Below are positions 1 through 11,999 of a stretch of 64,000 nucleotides of DNA, piece after piece; the first letter of the stretch is position 1, and every line of letters begins with the position of its first letter. The DNA is taken from contig NC_059365.1 in NCBI RefSeq assembly GCF_019703515.2, positions 41,002,501 through 41,066,500 on the forward strand, written 5' to 3'. The notes below the pieces were generated by a model, which was not told where the DNA came from, did no database searches, and was given only the letters and a program-made list of their open reading frames with translations. A program made the position numbers and the translations under genes. Origin of the DNA: Myxocyprinus asiaticus. Lineage: Eukaryota; Chordata; Actinopteri; Cypriniformes; Catostomidae.

Positions 1-560
1 CATATATGTATGCGCATGAACAGTTGATGCATTTCGTATCTATGGCCTTTTTTCTAATCAATATTTTAGGTTAAAATTGATATGAATGTATAAGGGAAAA
101 TGTATATCATCATGTAGCTATTCACCATTCCTTTTCATTTTTTTTTTTTTTTTTTTTTTTGCCATTTTTAATCACCTACTTGCCAACACAAGTTAATTTT
201 AAATAGTCCTGTGGCAGGATAAATTATTTTTTTAAAGTGCAAATAATTCATATAGCCTCTCAAATAATATAAGACTATAAATGCTGCATGCATAATAATT
301 ATAAAAACACAATTACCAAAATGCAGTGTAAATAGTTTTGGAGTGTTGCACATCAACTTTGCAAAAGTATTTCTTAATCTATAGATTATCAAAGACCCCA
401 TGAAATCAAAATTAAAGTTTTGTTGCTTTTAGTCCAAGTCTATTAGCTTTAAAGTCATCAATAGGCTAATGTACTTGACAAAATTAGCTTTCAGCATCTA
501 TACGCTTTTAAAATGAGCACTCTCTTTCGGGAAAAGTAACCTCGAAAAAAAAAAAATACA
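1..560. other. AT-rich flank, no gene seen
   Basis: AT-rich sequence with a poly-T run at about 139-160. Reading frames here are short and have no recognisable domain. Nothing else stands out before the inverted repeat that starts at 561. Confidence 0.6.
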
Positions 561-899
561 TAGGGATGCATGATATATTGGCAACTGATATATTACTGGC
601 CGATAACCAGGAAAATCAAAATAATATTATTGTGCCGATAATAGAAATACCGCTGATATTTTTGCCAATAATTTGTTACGGTTTATTTGTTTGCGGCTGA
701 GAATCTCTGACTGCCTATGGCATCCTTCCTTCAGGCAGAGACTTGAGCAGCCCCAAGCGACAGTGCGCCTGCGCACACACAGCGTGTCTGTGTAAGTGAG
801 AGGAGGTGAGAGCCAAGCTGATGGCGCTCTGTTTGGATTGTTTCAACATCTCTGCACCATGTTTTAGTTCGGGATCATCTGCTGTAATAACTACATGCC

Positions 900-1023
900 A
901 TTTCCCATATTCTGTTTATGTTTCATGAGGCAATAAGCGAAAATGTGACAAAAACATGTATGTTACTTGGGGGCGATCATTTTCGCTTATTACTTAATGA
1001 AACATATACAGAATGTGGGAAAT
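900..1023. repeat. Internal hairpin inside the outer hAT element
   Basis: Arms at 900-945 and 978-1023 are inverted copies of each other. The left arm runs from ATTTCCCATATTCTG to AGCGAAAATG; the right arm runs from CATTTTCGCTTATT to GTGGGAAAT. They differ at only a few bases and enclose a spacer of about 32 bp, so the strand could fold into a stem of about 46 bp. Confidence 0.75.
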
Positions 1024-1286
1024 AGCACATCGTTACTTGCAGCCCAGCATTGCGATTAAAACAAGCCCAAACATAACCTAACACGGTTCATAGATCTTAA
1101 AAGAATTTTCACAGAGTGACTCGAGATGCCAAAAAACATTCGTTTGTGAGTGAAACGAAGGTGCTTGTTGCATTTTACGAGTTGAGACTTTTCTAACGTT
1201 ATGACTCATGACTATTCCATCTGTATGATCTTACCTATTCCCAATATGAATGCTGTGTTCACATTTCATAAGTTATACAGTGGAAC

Positions 1287-1977
1287 CAGGGGCAGACTGG
1301 GACTAAAAAGTGGCCCTGGACTTTCTGGCCCAGAGTGGCCCACAAAACCCGGCCCGCAACACATCACACATAACACACCAGCTCATTGATTTCATTATCC
1401 GGCTCAATTTCAAATTTTTGTGTTGGAAAAAAAAAGAGAAGACATTTCTATTGACTGTTAGTCATGACAACGGGCCCCACAGTGCAAAAATTGTCATAAC
1501 TTTAAATGTGATGAGTGGATTTTTTAGAGAAAGCACAAAAAATAAGCACTTTATAGCTCAGACAAATAACATGTCTGAAAACTTTTTTCCCAACATGCAG
1601 ATGTTTGGTTAAAATGTTGATGAAAGTACAAGGGAAAGTGTGTATTTTAGGTGCTGTGAGAAGTCAGCATTTCTTCTTTTAAAAAATCTTAATCACCTTT
1701 AGACTTTGTTCTAGAAGTGCAAATAAACTATTGTTTTAGTTATTATGAGGTCGTGGAAACAACAAGTATAATAATAATATATTATATATGTATATATTGC
1801 TATACAAGATCATAAAATGTTGTTTAAAATAGTTCGATGAAGAAAGTGTCACACAGCAGGTCACTGATAACAATGCTTAAAATTTCACATCAATTACTCA
1901 CATAACTATGTGTAAATGTTTATTTTTAAAAATCAAAGAAAACAAATTTGGCCAGAATATGTACATATATAAATATA

Positions 1978-2024
<47 letters not shown>

Positions 2025-2661
2025 AAAAAAAAAAAATTAATAAACATACCTCTTAAAGTGCAGATATTTTGCAGATATTTTACAGATTAATTGCTCATAT
2101 TTTCACTCTTTGTGAGTTTGTTACATCTTTATATCTGCAGTGTTTTAATTCCTTCTCCAGATGTGAAAAGCCCCATGCTTTGACAAGTGCTGTTTCTGCT
2201 ATCCTTTAAACAAAGTAAGCCGTAAAGACTAAAATAGCCACAAGTAATACTGTTCATGACTTATTATGCATTTTTATCAGGCATTATTCAGCAAGCCGCA
2301 CTTCTGCTCCCAGTAATTTTTCAAGGTATGAATACATTATGCAAATTACAAGGTACTGCTCATAGTTTTACTGTTTGCCGATTTTATTCATGCCGCTGTT
2401 ATTATATTTGTTGTAACTTGCAGTTATTTGTCATTCTGTGATTATTCAGAGCTCATCTTGTACTTAATATGTTGTTTTTGGTTGTCACCATTATTGTGAT
2501 TTATATGTCAAATAATGAGGTCAACGTGAGCTACGGATATGAGCGCAGCTGTGTAAGGAATTTCAAAATAAAAGCCATTGTATTGGCTTACCTTGCAGAG
2601 TAAATTACCCAGTGGCCCACCAGGAAAACTCCTGGTGCTCCCGATGACCAGTCTGCCCCTG
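1287..2661. mobile_element. Nested hAT-like non-autonomous element
   Basis: Terminal inverted repeats are CAGGGGCAGACTGG at 1287 and CCAGTCTGCCCCTG ending at 2661. The flanking 8-mers are AGTGGAAC (1279-1286) and AGTGGAAG (2662-2669), a 7/8 target-site duplication of the length expected for hAT transposases. The CAG start and 8-bp duplication support the hAT assignment. The interior is AT-rich, holds an (AT)n run and has no transposase domain, so movement would have depended on an enzyme supplied elsewhere. It sits wholly inside the 561-3259 element and is therefore the younger insertion. Confidence 0.85.
1983..2019. repeat. (AT)n microsatellite followed by poly-A
   Basis: About 18 uninterrupted AT dinucleotides run straight into a run of about 17 A. 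It lies inside the nested hAT-like element. Confidence 0.95.
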
Positions 2662-3254
2662 AGTGGAAGTGTCACAGATGAGCACTGTAACAAGTGTCTG
2701 TGAATGAGACCTGCATAAGCACACATCCATAACACACACAAACCACCACTGTACAGTACTAACAGTCTGGCTGTTATAATAAATATTACACAGAGGTTAG
2801 GGTTTATATTGTGTGTTTTGTTGTTTAATGTTTGTTACATGCTGTTTATCACCTCATTTTTATTTAATGCATTATTAAAGCTGTTAGAAGTTCATTATTC
2901 TCTCCCTGTTAGCGAGTCATCAGGATTACCGTAAACACTCATATAAATGGGCACCATTCAATTTGTATAAGTGTATTTTATTTTTTATTCAAATCAGCAT
3001 TCATCTGTTATATAGGCACATTCCTGGTTCATGTTACATCTGCCAAACCTTAAATAGCAGCAAGTCCAAATTCCAAGCTTTTAAATGATATATTTTTCAA
3101 ATGAGAAGCTTTTAATGAATTAGCTAGCAGTTCCAGGTTAAAGGATTAAAAAATACAACTTTTTTAAAAAAAAATATCGGCTATCTGTATCGGCCACAAT
3201 GAGCTTTAAATTATCAGTTATCTGTATCTGCCCAGAAATTCCATATCGGTGCAT

Positions 3255-3817
3255 CCCCAAGTCCAGTTTAATTGAATAAAATACAAGGGAGTAAAATATC
3301 ACAATATATCAATGTTTTGAATCACAATACATTTAAAAAAAAAAGAATAAAAAATACTTACCCTTGCTGTTCAGAGTAACGACTGCCTCTGTTAATGTGA
3401 GTTAGCATGCAATCTCAGTGTTTAACATCCCCAAATTGGTGTTCAAAATTAATAAACTCCAGCCACTTCCTTCGCAACCAACCCATTGCTGGGAAAGTAA
3501 ATAAATAAAGCATGCGTGTAAGAGTAGACAAGGTGAAGGTACATTCTCGTTCTAGAGATAATTTAATTAGAAAGAATTTCTCCAAATTGGTTGGTTGCGA
3601 AGGAAGTGGCTGGAGTTTATTCATTTTGAATGAGTTCTAACACCAATTTGGGGACGTTAAATGCTGTGGTTGCATGCTAACTCACATTTGCAGAGGTGGT
3701 CATTACTCTGTACAGAAAGGGTAAGTAATTTTTATTTTTTTTGTTAAGTGTATTGTGATTCAAAACATTGATATATTGTGATCTTTTACTCCCTTGTATT
3801 TTAAACTGGACTTGGGG
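3255..3817. mobile_element. Long-inverted-repeat MITE / foldback element
   Basis: The ends are CCCCAAGTCCAGTTTA at 3255 and TAAACTGGACTTGGGG-type sequence ending at 3817. The arms, about 3255-3492 and 3580-3817, align over nearly their full length with scattered mismatches and small gaps. Shared blocks include AATATATCAATGTTTTGAAT, GTGAGTTAGCATGC and AACTCCAGCCACTTCC. The loop is only about 85-90 bp. A transcript would fold into a long hairpin. No open frame of note. The left edge overlaps the last bases of the hAT-like element, so the exact boundary and any target duplication are unclear. Confidence 0.8.
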
Positions 3818-4157
3818 CTTTGTGTAATTATATTCTTAGATTGTCTGAGTTTGGATCCTCCACAACAGAATGTCAAGTATCTCCATCGCTTTCGACTCAC
3901 TCACGATGTAAACTAAAACCTATTGGCTATTTATTTTTATTTATTTTTTTTAAAGGGATGAGCCTTTTGATATGCCCCACCCCAACTTCCTGTTTCAGTA
4001 GGAACTGTAAACATGACTAGCACATGTTCTTCAATAAGACAGTTCACAAGGACTTTAATTTAAAAAATAAATGAATGCATTAATAAAAAAGAACAAGACC
4101 ACCAAATGATCAATAAATAGTAAACTATGACTAAATAGTAAAAAAATAAAACAAATA
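3818..4157. other. AT-rich interval, no gene seen
   Basis: About 340 bp between two TIR elements, with A-rich runs near 4060-4160. I see no coding or structural feature. Confidence 0.5.
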
Positions 4158-5124
4158 AAATAGCTGCAAGCAGCAATTACGGGGCAAAGCACCGAAATGA
4201 CAAGCATTGCACAGCATTAGCCACAACCTAAAGATCACAAATAACATATAAAGCAAACACAAACCTATGATTTTTTGTTCATCAGGTCACTGCAGAGTCC
4301 AATGCACCAGAACATCAACAGTCACCAAAGGGACATACCAAGCATAGAGCAATCACAGCCAAACATCATAGTTACCATAATCAACTTTATAGTCCTGTAA
4401 CTTTACAACAAATTGAAAATCTAAATTTGATTGGAGAAAAGCCCAGCAACCACTTAGTGAGCTCAATGCAAAGATCTCCGTAACAACAGAAATTTTAACT
4501 GCATGATTTGGCGAGGTGAAAAAGTTACATGAATATGACAGTATTTTTACATCTTTTCACCCATAGGTGGCGCTGTCTCCAATCTTTGCATGTGCCCTCA
4601 GATCATGGTCCTGATGAAGCATACCAAGTTTCGATTTGATAGGACAAACCGTTGCCAAGATACAGCCTCACATCTAGTTTTACATCGACCTCGTTATATT
4701 TGCGCTGCCGTAACTTATAAACAAAGGTGAAAATCTAAATTGTTTACTATCATTTCTGTGCGGCTAGTCTGAAAATGATTTTGAGCCATTGTTTGGATGA
4801 ATCTGAGAAAGTTTGAAGGACTTTTAAACTGTAAACATCATTGTCTGGTGGTGGCACTATGGAGTTTGACCTAGAGGGCCCAAATTTGTTATGGGGACTG
4901 TTCATAACCACCTCTATCAGTGTGTTAAATTTCATAATTTTCCTACAAACGGTTCTTTTGGCTGCCACAGACTCCCATTGGGAGGAAGAAGAAGAAGCAG
5001 AAGCAGAATAATAATGATGATAATACTAATGGATACAATAAGGGCTACGCACCTTCGGTGCTTGGCCCCTAATAATACTAATGGATACAATAGGGGCTAT
5101 GAACCTTCAGTGCTTGGTCCCTAA
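4158..5124. mobile_element. Teleost TIR element with duplicated 3' end
   Basis: Near the left end GGGGCAAAGCACCGAA (4181-4196) is the inverted counterpart of TTCGGTGCTTGGCCCC (5054-5069) near the right end, giving a diverged terminal inverted repeat. The 3' end occurs twice in tandem (52-bp units 5021-5072 and 5073-5124), each containing TAATACTAATGGATACAATA followed by the GTGCTTGG motif. A GAAGAAGAAG-type run precedes them. I recognise the end as common in fish genomes but cannot name the superfamily. No transposase is encoded. Confidence 0.6.
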
Positions 5125-5525
5125 TGAAAAGATAAATTCATAAAACAAACACAATCAGACATAATAGCTCTGTTCGAAATCCTGGTCAAGGCAGCGTCCT
5201 TATCATCACGGAACCTCAAGTGACTGATTTGGAACACCCTTGTTAGGCAGGTACTCAACTTGCAATATAAATAGCATTCCACACGGGAGACTCGGCTTGC
5301 AGTTGATCAATAGCATTTGACATTAGCATACCTGAAATTGCATACCTTTTTTGTCTATTTTTTTATAAGAAAAAATTATAAAAGTACAACAAAAACAATG
5401 GTATATATGTAGCACCTTATCAAATAACATGATAGAGCATGACAGTGCTATACTCAACAAACTGGTACATTTATTTAGAAAGAAATATATTTGTACATTC
5501 ATAAAGATTGTGCACAGCAGCCGCA
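5125..5525. other. Interval with no recognised feature
   Basis: About 400 bp separating two TIR elements. Short frames only, with no recognisable domain. Confidence 0.45.
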
Positions 5526-6202
5526 TTTCCACTATTGGGCCAACTGACGGTGTTCTACTGCGTACAACGGCCAGTGTCATTCCCACTGTCTCTTCGGGGC
5601 TTCATCGTGCCTCCTCTGGGCTTTCTCAGGGCCAGTGGCCTTTGGCCTGCCAATTACCCTTGGGATAAACAAGGCCAACTGGCGAACTTGCCAGGTAGTA
5701 TCTAGCACACAATGGTATAGGTTTGGGAAAAATGTAAGAATTGCTTGCACAGTAAAAATCTGTTAAAACCACAATTGATAAAGTGGTGCCCTAAGAAAGA
5801 ACTTTCCATGGTTCAAGATCATAGACGGTGTGCTGGGACATCGTCCCGCTGTTAGTGGAGAGACCACTCAGGACACCATGGCAGTTACAGTCAGTGAGTT
5901 ATCAAGGTTAACTTATCTTGCTAGCTAGCTAATGTTTACAAATGATATAAACTTGATATTCTAGATAGCTAGATTACATGATACCTCAGCTTGAGCTTCC
6001 CTCTTGCTTGTGAAATGAGCGGGGTGTGTGACGTTGGCACCAGGGCAACTTATTAAGGGTGGGTTTTAGGGTAACGCTGCAGGGCTGTTGGCCCGAGGGT
6101 GGGAATGCAGATCGATTTTGGTCTCGTGGCTTGAGGTCCGAGGCTACTGGCCCCAGCTGGCCAGTTGATAGCCCTGGCTCACACTGTCCCGATAGTGGAA
6201 AA
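5526..6202. mobile_element. TIR element, possible Harbinger/ISL2EU-like MITE
   Basis: TTTCCACTATTGGGCC at 5526-5541 is the inverted partner of CCCGATAGTGGAAAA ending at 6202. The adjoining GC-rich subterminal zones are also partly complementary (GGCCAACTGG-type on the left, CCAGCTGGCCAGTTG on the right). About 680 bp, no transposase frame. The superfamily is a guess from end style, and no target duplication was established. Confidence 0.5.
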
Positions 6203-9200
6203 GTGGCTAATGATAGCCTGATTTTCGCATTGCTCTTGTGAACTTAATATTCACATAATCTCCATGTATGTTTTCAGACCAACTTTAATTTGATGAAATT
6301 AAACAAAAAATATATATAATCTTTTCAACCCAGAGATTGAATGTTCGGGAACCAGAGTTTTAAATGTCTTAAACATTGAGAAATACCCTCCTAATTTGAA
6401 TGGAATGATTGGGTAAGTGATGCATTCACTGATGACTATGAATATGACAAAATACATCCCAGACATCAGTTTGAATTTGGGGGTCCTCATTTTATATGAA
6501 TGCAGTGTCAATAAAAACAAAGTATAAATGGATGATTAGTTGTTAGTAATAAATCATAAAACTTCAACTTTCTTCTCTTTATTGCATGTTGAACATACAA
6601 CAGCACATAACATACAAACCAGCATTTGTATTTGAAATTTAATTTGTATTTGAAATTACATTTCCAAAATACTACTGGGAAATTAACATATGCTGCAAAC
6701 ACGTTATCAGTTAAAACACAATGTTAAAAGTAAGACTCTTCCTGTCTAAGTGGGTGGTTCTTGGCCAGTTTAAGCTGCAAAAAGTCTCAGACCTTTTGCA
6801 GTTTTAGAAAAAGTCTGGGTTCATGAGACTACCTAACTTTCAGGACAGACTTCGTGTCGAGAAGGCACCGATGAGGATTAAAAATTCTAGGTTTTGGAAC
6901 AGAGCAAATAAACCAAACATTATATTGCCATCAAAGCCCATGAAACAAGTGTAATTTTCTAGCTTTACATTCTTTATCCCAAAGTCAAACAAACAGCCAT
7001 TCAAGGAAATGGCACAGTATATGTAGAGTCCTGACATTCGAAAATAAAGAAAATTGAGGGGAATGCACAACACAGTTTGCACCACTTTTGCGTGTGGTAT
7101 TTGAGTGCAAAAAACTGCGTCTTATCAAAGTCCCTTTCAAGGAAAGTCAGTCTACTCGGCGGCCATCGTGGGAACGCTCCCAGGCAGCTATTTTCTATGA
7201 AAACAAGATGCATAAATGTACAGCTCCTATCTACTTGAATGGGAAAGGACCGAAATCTCCAAAACAGTTGGTCAAGATTATAGATCAAAGAACATATTTC
7301 AAAACAGCAGTAAAATCTGACAACAACGGTATCATAAATTGTGCTTCTTTAGCTCAGATCACCCTAAAAAACACTATTTTTAAGGCTTGTCCAGATAATG
7401 CACATGTATGTTCTCGAATTGACTGACAGGCGATGTCTGTAAAGGTGACTGGCTCTTTTACCTGTAAGGTGATTGGCTCTTTTACCTTTTCTACATCCGC
7501 CATATTGAGTGTCAATTTCTCCCATTCATTTTAATACAAGTGCTCCATCTTGGACAAAATATTCTCTGGTCTTATTCACTAACCACCCACAATCTAGGTT
7601 TAGTAGATGCAATCAGCGCTGAAATTCCACTTAATGTGTAACTTAGGCTCATTATAGATTGCTTCATTCACAAAAATGGCCCATTTGTGTACACTTTCTC
7701 TCAATCATATCAGCAGTAATTAATCAAATGATGGAGAAGAGCATTATAACCTGGCAAATATTGAGATGCACGGTATAGTGAAGTGCACTTTCAGCATGTT
7801 AAAGAGATAATTCAGGTCTCTGGATCACAGTAATGCTGTACAGTCCTGGTAGGGTGTGCAGATCATGGTGGTCTGCTGCAACCTATGCTATAGTGATCAG
7901 AAACGGCCCACAAGATCAGAATTGCGCGTACAAATTTCGCTCAACTGTGATTTTTTTGGTCGAGTTTGCGCTGTTTCCTGATCTGTCAACCCCCATGTGT
8001 TTATCTCAAGACTCCCACCAGCTTTCCTCCTCTGGAATAACATTTGATCGGTGGAGGATGAGCCTGAAATTGACCCAAAATGTTGAAATAAAACATAGAA
8101 TCTCTTCATGACCACTCCTTTCCAGACCAGCTTTGTGAACTCACCACAGTGGACCAACAGCTATTCATAGGCAAAAGAAGAGCTGACTCCATCATGGGAC
8201 ACATCAGCAGTGCATGACTGTATAAAGACACCACTTTGCCTTCTTTTAGCTGACCATTCTTTTGCCTTTTTAAAATATTGCACTCTCGGGTAAGCTTTCT
8301 GTAAAAGCCACAAATAAGGATAATGTTTTCCACGCCTGGTGGGTGCCAGTCGGCACATGATTTCTTTCAAGAGTGAAAAGCAGAAAATAAGGTGGGTGCC
8401 ACAGCATGGCGGTCACTGTTGCGCAGAAATGTTCTTAACAGTTGGGTTTTCCTAAGGGGAAAAACATTTGAAACCAAAATAAAAGTTGACCGGCAATATA
8501 ATCCTAACTGTCACAGCTCTTTGTGTGTTGTTTTTTATTTTTTCAAAAAAAGCAGTGACACCTTAAGTTTTCGACTTCATTCTCAGTGAATCTGATCACA
8601 CTTAGCCTCCCTGCTCAAACCATGAAACATACAGAGAGCGTTTTATGATTTCCTCCCTGTCTTTATGCATATGTGCCTATAGACAATTATTCTAAGAAAC
8701 ATGGCTACAATGTGTGCCTAATGAAAGTGAGGTATTACAGAGCTGTGGAGAACGGGTCAGAAAAAAATTATATGGGAAAATGGAAAAACATCCAAATTTA
8801 CCTAAATATATGTTTTTCATCCTTCAATCCTATATAATTTCTGTTTTGTGTTATACAAAATTAAAAGTCAACATGAAAGAGTATTTGCAACCCATTTTAC
8901 TTCCATTATGTGATGTATTTCTGAGTAATTTTATTTGTAGGAAATTGATTGGATTGTGAAAAGTTGATGTGAATGTGAATTTGTAGTGTATTATAAAGGA
9001 AACCCCCCCTCTTGAAAAAACTGTTGAAACACCCACATTTGAGGAGGTTTTTTGGAAACACATCTTTTCAAATCTACTGTTATTTGCCATTATTGTTATA
9101 ACCTATATTACATGAATGTTATTGGAAAAAAAAATTACTGTATGAACTATTTGTCAAGATTTTAGAGTGGTTGCATTTCCTACAACATTAACATAAAACA

Positions 9201-9409
9201 ATACCAAGCCTTAATAACTATTTGGCTATTGGCCAAAAAGGAAAGTTGTTTCAGAGGTGGAGCAAGTTACAACATGATCACAGGGGAACTCGACAAGTCG
9301 CTACCAAATGTTCCAGTACCCTGACATCAGCCCCATTCTGCTGAGTAACTGACAAGGGCCATCTTCCATCAGACATCTTTGCATCACTTAAAATGTGTTT
9401 ACCTTTTCC
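6203..9409. other. Largely unassigned interval
   Basis: About 3.2 kb with no gene I can support. Frames on both strands are short and lack domains. The only clear local structure is a two-copy tandem of about 25 bp at 7439-7488 (each unit GTAAAGGTGACTGGCTCTTT-like). A pair of GTGGGTGGTT / AACCACCCAC motifs near 6750 and 7580 could be remnants of element ends, but this is weak. Confidence 0.5.
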
Positions 9410-9830
9410 TGTGGCGCTACTTTTAGTGCATTGCGCAAACATCCTCAGAGAAACAGGTTCTGGTCCCACGGAAACCATGAAGTAATCACATTAACATAAT
9501 CAAAGATCATATGTGATTTGGAGGTTGCATTTTCCCTTTAAGATTAAAATTTTTACTGCACTGATGGTTAAGTTTAGGGTTGGGATTTGGGTTAGGGTGT
9601 ATGGTTAATAAAATATATATTCCTGTTAATTGCATTATATAATTTACAACTAAAAACATCATGCTTTACAACTTGCTTTTGGCACCACTCTGTGGACATT
9701 TTACTCAAAAACTGGAGCTCACTTGTGCCCATACATTCAATAACAATTCCATATTTGGCCACTGGGGGCAGTGATTGAAATTTCAGTAAGCACAGACTGT
9801 TTCAGCTCAATAACTTTCCACTTATTGTCA
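9410..9830 (+). repeat. Dispersed repeat, copy 1 (partner at 62590-62960)
   Basis: This segment matches the reverse complement of 62590-62960 in ordered blocks. These are GAAGTAATCACATTAACATAA versus GAAGTAGTCACGTTTACATAA, then a CATTTTCCCT block, a TTAGGGTTGGGATTTGGG-like block, an ACTCTGTGGACATTTTACTC block, and CAGTAAGCACAGACTG. The shared order over about 400 bp shows an old dispersed repeat. Class unknown; no coding potential. Confidence 0.7.
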
Positions 9831-9842
9831 TCAAATTCACAG

Positions 9843-9925
9843 TGAGCTCGTTTACAAGGACACCAGAAAGCCATTTATTGCGAGAAAGCTGCTTAAGACT
9901 CAAATCAGTAAGCAGCTCGGTCAGT
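9843..9925 (+). repeat. Short dispersed repeat shared with 40970-41040
   Basis: The run GAGCTCGTTTACAAGGACAC, then CAGAAAGCCATTTATTG and GAGAAAGCTGCTTAAGAC, recurs in diverged form at about 40970-41040. Both are in plus orientation. Nature unknown. Confidence 0.6.
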
Positions 9926-10852
9926 AAGCAGCTTTTTCCACAGCAATGTAAATTCCCCACGATACTTGTGTAAATAATAAACATGACATCTGAGGACAAC
10001 TTTGCTATTTTTTATTCTCTGTTGCTTCGCTTTATCTCTAGATATTCCAGAGTTGTTGCTGTGTTTGTTTTCAGTAACTTTTCATTGCGACCTGCAGCGG
10101 AATTGCACTGCAACAGTGTGGTTTCCCTCTTACATCAAATTCTGGGATTCCCCCAGTGTACTTGAGCACATATACTCAGACATCATGGACAGTAGTCGAT
10201 ATTTTAAATTGGAGGATATTTTTTTGGTGTATAATTTGGAATGCTTGTTGATGCTTTTTTGACTAGTTGAGAAAATGTAGGGTTACATCCTATGACGTTA
10301 GTTATTTGGTCAGAACGCCACTCATGCGTATAAATGGCCACATAGGCCATGTTCTCTGTGAAAAACCTAGGTGTGTTACACCACTTTCTCTTAACCCTTC
10401 TGCATGTGAGTTTTTCCTGTACTTATGGATCCCCCAGCATGAGTTCTTTTATGCGTGCCTTAATTAAAACAAAATCTCACCTTAAACTTCACAGTACATA
10501 CATTGGAAGACAGATTAGATATGATCAAACATATAATGTGATTTTTTAGATGTTTATAATGAATGATTATGATAGATAAGATGCCATCGCAAACGCAAAT
10601 TCCGACTATGCGTGCAGCCATATTGTTTAAATTGCAATGCAGCATGGGATTCTGAGTTCATCAAGCAAAGAAGCTTTTAAAAATTTAGCCCTTCCACTTT
10701 TTTGCACTGGAAGTGGTGAGAATGAGTGACGGATGGAATGGTAGAAGGCTTGAGTGAACTAACTAGTTTATATATTCTTTGTTTGCTGTCAGAAAACATG
10801 GCCACATTGCTGCATCAAAACAGTCAGCTCCAACGGTACCAAATTTAAACTT
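9926..10852. other. Interval with no recognised feature
   Basis: About 930 bp of moderately AT-rich sequence. Several frames of 60-86 codons are open but match no domain I know. Confidence 0.45.
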
Positions 10853-11542
10853 TTATATAGTGATTGTTTGAATGTTTGCAACAGCCATCTGCGCATCCGG
10901 CCTGTGGACCCCCTCAAACTTAAAAGGCTGGAGAGCTAGATACCAACGGGTGATCCGTGCAATGGTATCCTTCATGTGATGGAGCCACAGGAGCGGAGCG
11001 TTGTCTGAACAGAGGGTGATAGCACGCCCCAACAGATAGTACCGGAGTGTGAGGACCGCCCACTTGATGGCCAAACACACCTTCTCTATTGTGCTGTACT
11101 TTGTCTCCCTCAGTGAGAGTTTGTGACTAATGTACAGCATGGGGCGCTTCTCCCCCTCCACCATCTGGGACAGTAATGCTCCCAACCCCCTGTCCGATGT
11201 GTCCGTCTGCAATATAAAAGGGAGAGAGAAGTCAGGAAATTGCAATAATGACCCACCGCAAATTGCAGTTTTCACCTGCGATTTCTTTTGGAATCCCCAC
11301 TCAGGAGATGATTCTGAAGAGTGCCTCTGCAACACTTCATGCTGAAATGTTGCGCAGAGGCACTGCTTCCAGATATCGTGTTGCATAGTCCAGATACAGA
11401 GAACCAATACAAAGCGATGTCCGCGTGCTGTCCGCTCTAATGGCCTGACGAGGTCCATACCAATTCTTTTGAAGGGGACCTCGATTAATGGAAGGGGCGC
11501 AATAGCACTCTTGCGGAGGCCAGTGGATTCACCAGCTGACAT
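10853..11542 (-). pseudogene. Gypsy integrase core fused to RNase H
   Basis: A 229-codon frame. Residues of about 15-65 are an integrase-core start, with PLIEVPFKRIGMDLV and the first catalytic-type Asp in GMDL. From about residue 95 onward it is a retroviral-type RNase H: FILQTDTSDRGLGALLSQ, YSTIEKVCLAIKWAVLTLRYYL, TLCSDNAPLLWL. The integrase remainder and the whole reverse transcriptase expected between them are absent, and the join falls near 11268 after a GGGATTCCAAAAGAAATC block. The frame is open only because the deletion preserved phase. It cannot encode a working polymerase. Confidence 0.8.
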
Positions 11543-11667
11543 TCACGGCATGCCGCACACCACCTGCGAACATCCCTGCGAATGCCCGGCCAATAGAAAC
11601 GGGCCATTAGACGGTTCAGTGGTTTTTCCTGCCCTAAGTTACCCGCCATCAGATTATAATGAGCCGT

Positions 11668-11979
11668 CTAGAATAACATTTCCCGATGGCTCTGCAGTAT
11701 TAATAATTGGGATGTATCCTCCATCGTCTGAGTGTCCTGCATCAGTTGATACAACTGATCCTTTATAACTGAAAAATATGGATATGCAAGTACAATGTCT
11801 GGCTGGAGGCATTGATCATCAATCAATTTCACTTGATCAAAGGTATGCCGAAGGGTCTTGTCTCGCATCTGCTCCAGAGGGAAATCCCCTGCCAGGAATC
11901 CTCTAAGAGCTGGGGAAGCTGAGACTTCCCCCTCCCTTACGTCCTCCTGACATGGAGCTGACATAGACGGCCCTGGCAT
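11668..11979 (-). pseudogene. Gypsy protease-integrase linker / integrase N-terminus
   Basis: A 103-codon frame beginning MPGPSMSAPCQEDVREGE. It parallels the region of the second copy at about 42495-42740 (shared words TFDQVKLIDDQ / AFDQVKVIDGQ and PDIVLAYP / PRIALTYP). It leads into the zinc-binding N-terminal part of integrase, whose remnants continue toward 11543 in broken frames. Not a complete domain. Confidence 0.65.
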
Positions 11980-11999
11980 GCCTCCCCAGCCAGTGAATC

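Larger units (their letters stand above)
561..3259. mobile_element. hAT-like non-autonomous element (outer)
   Basis: The left end begins TAGGGATGCATGATAT at 561 and the right end closes with ATATCGGTGCATCCCCA at 3259. Read on the opposite strand the right end is TGGGGATGCACCGATAT, so the two form an imperfect terminal inverted repeat, and both subterminal zones are rich in further GCCGATA/ATCGG motifs. Such ends are typical of teleost hAT-type MITEs. No transposase frame is seen. I could not match an 8-bp target duplication, because the right end abuts another inverted-repeat element (3255-3817). A second hAT-like element (1287-2661) is nested inside. Superfamily is inferred from end style only. 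Confidence 0.6.

Noticed and set aside
6750..7590. TIR element suggested by GTGGGTGGTT and AACCACCCAC
   Set aside because: The inverted match is only about 10 bp and does not extend; no target duplication found.
7833..8370. Overlapping frames of 65-92 codons on both strands as a host exon
   Set aside because: No domain, no splice context I would trust, and frames overlap on both strands, as expected by chance.
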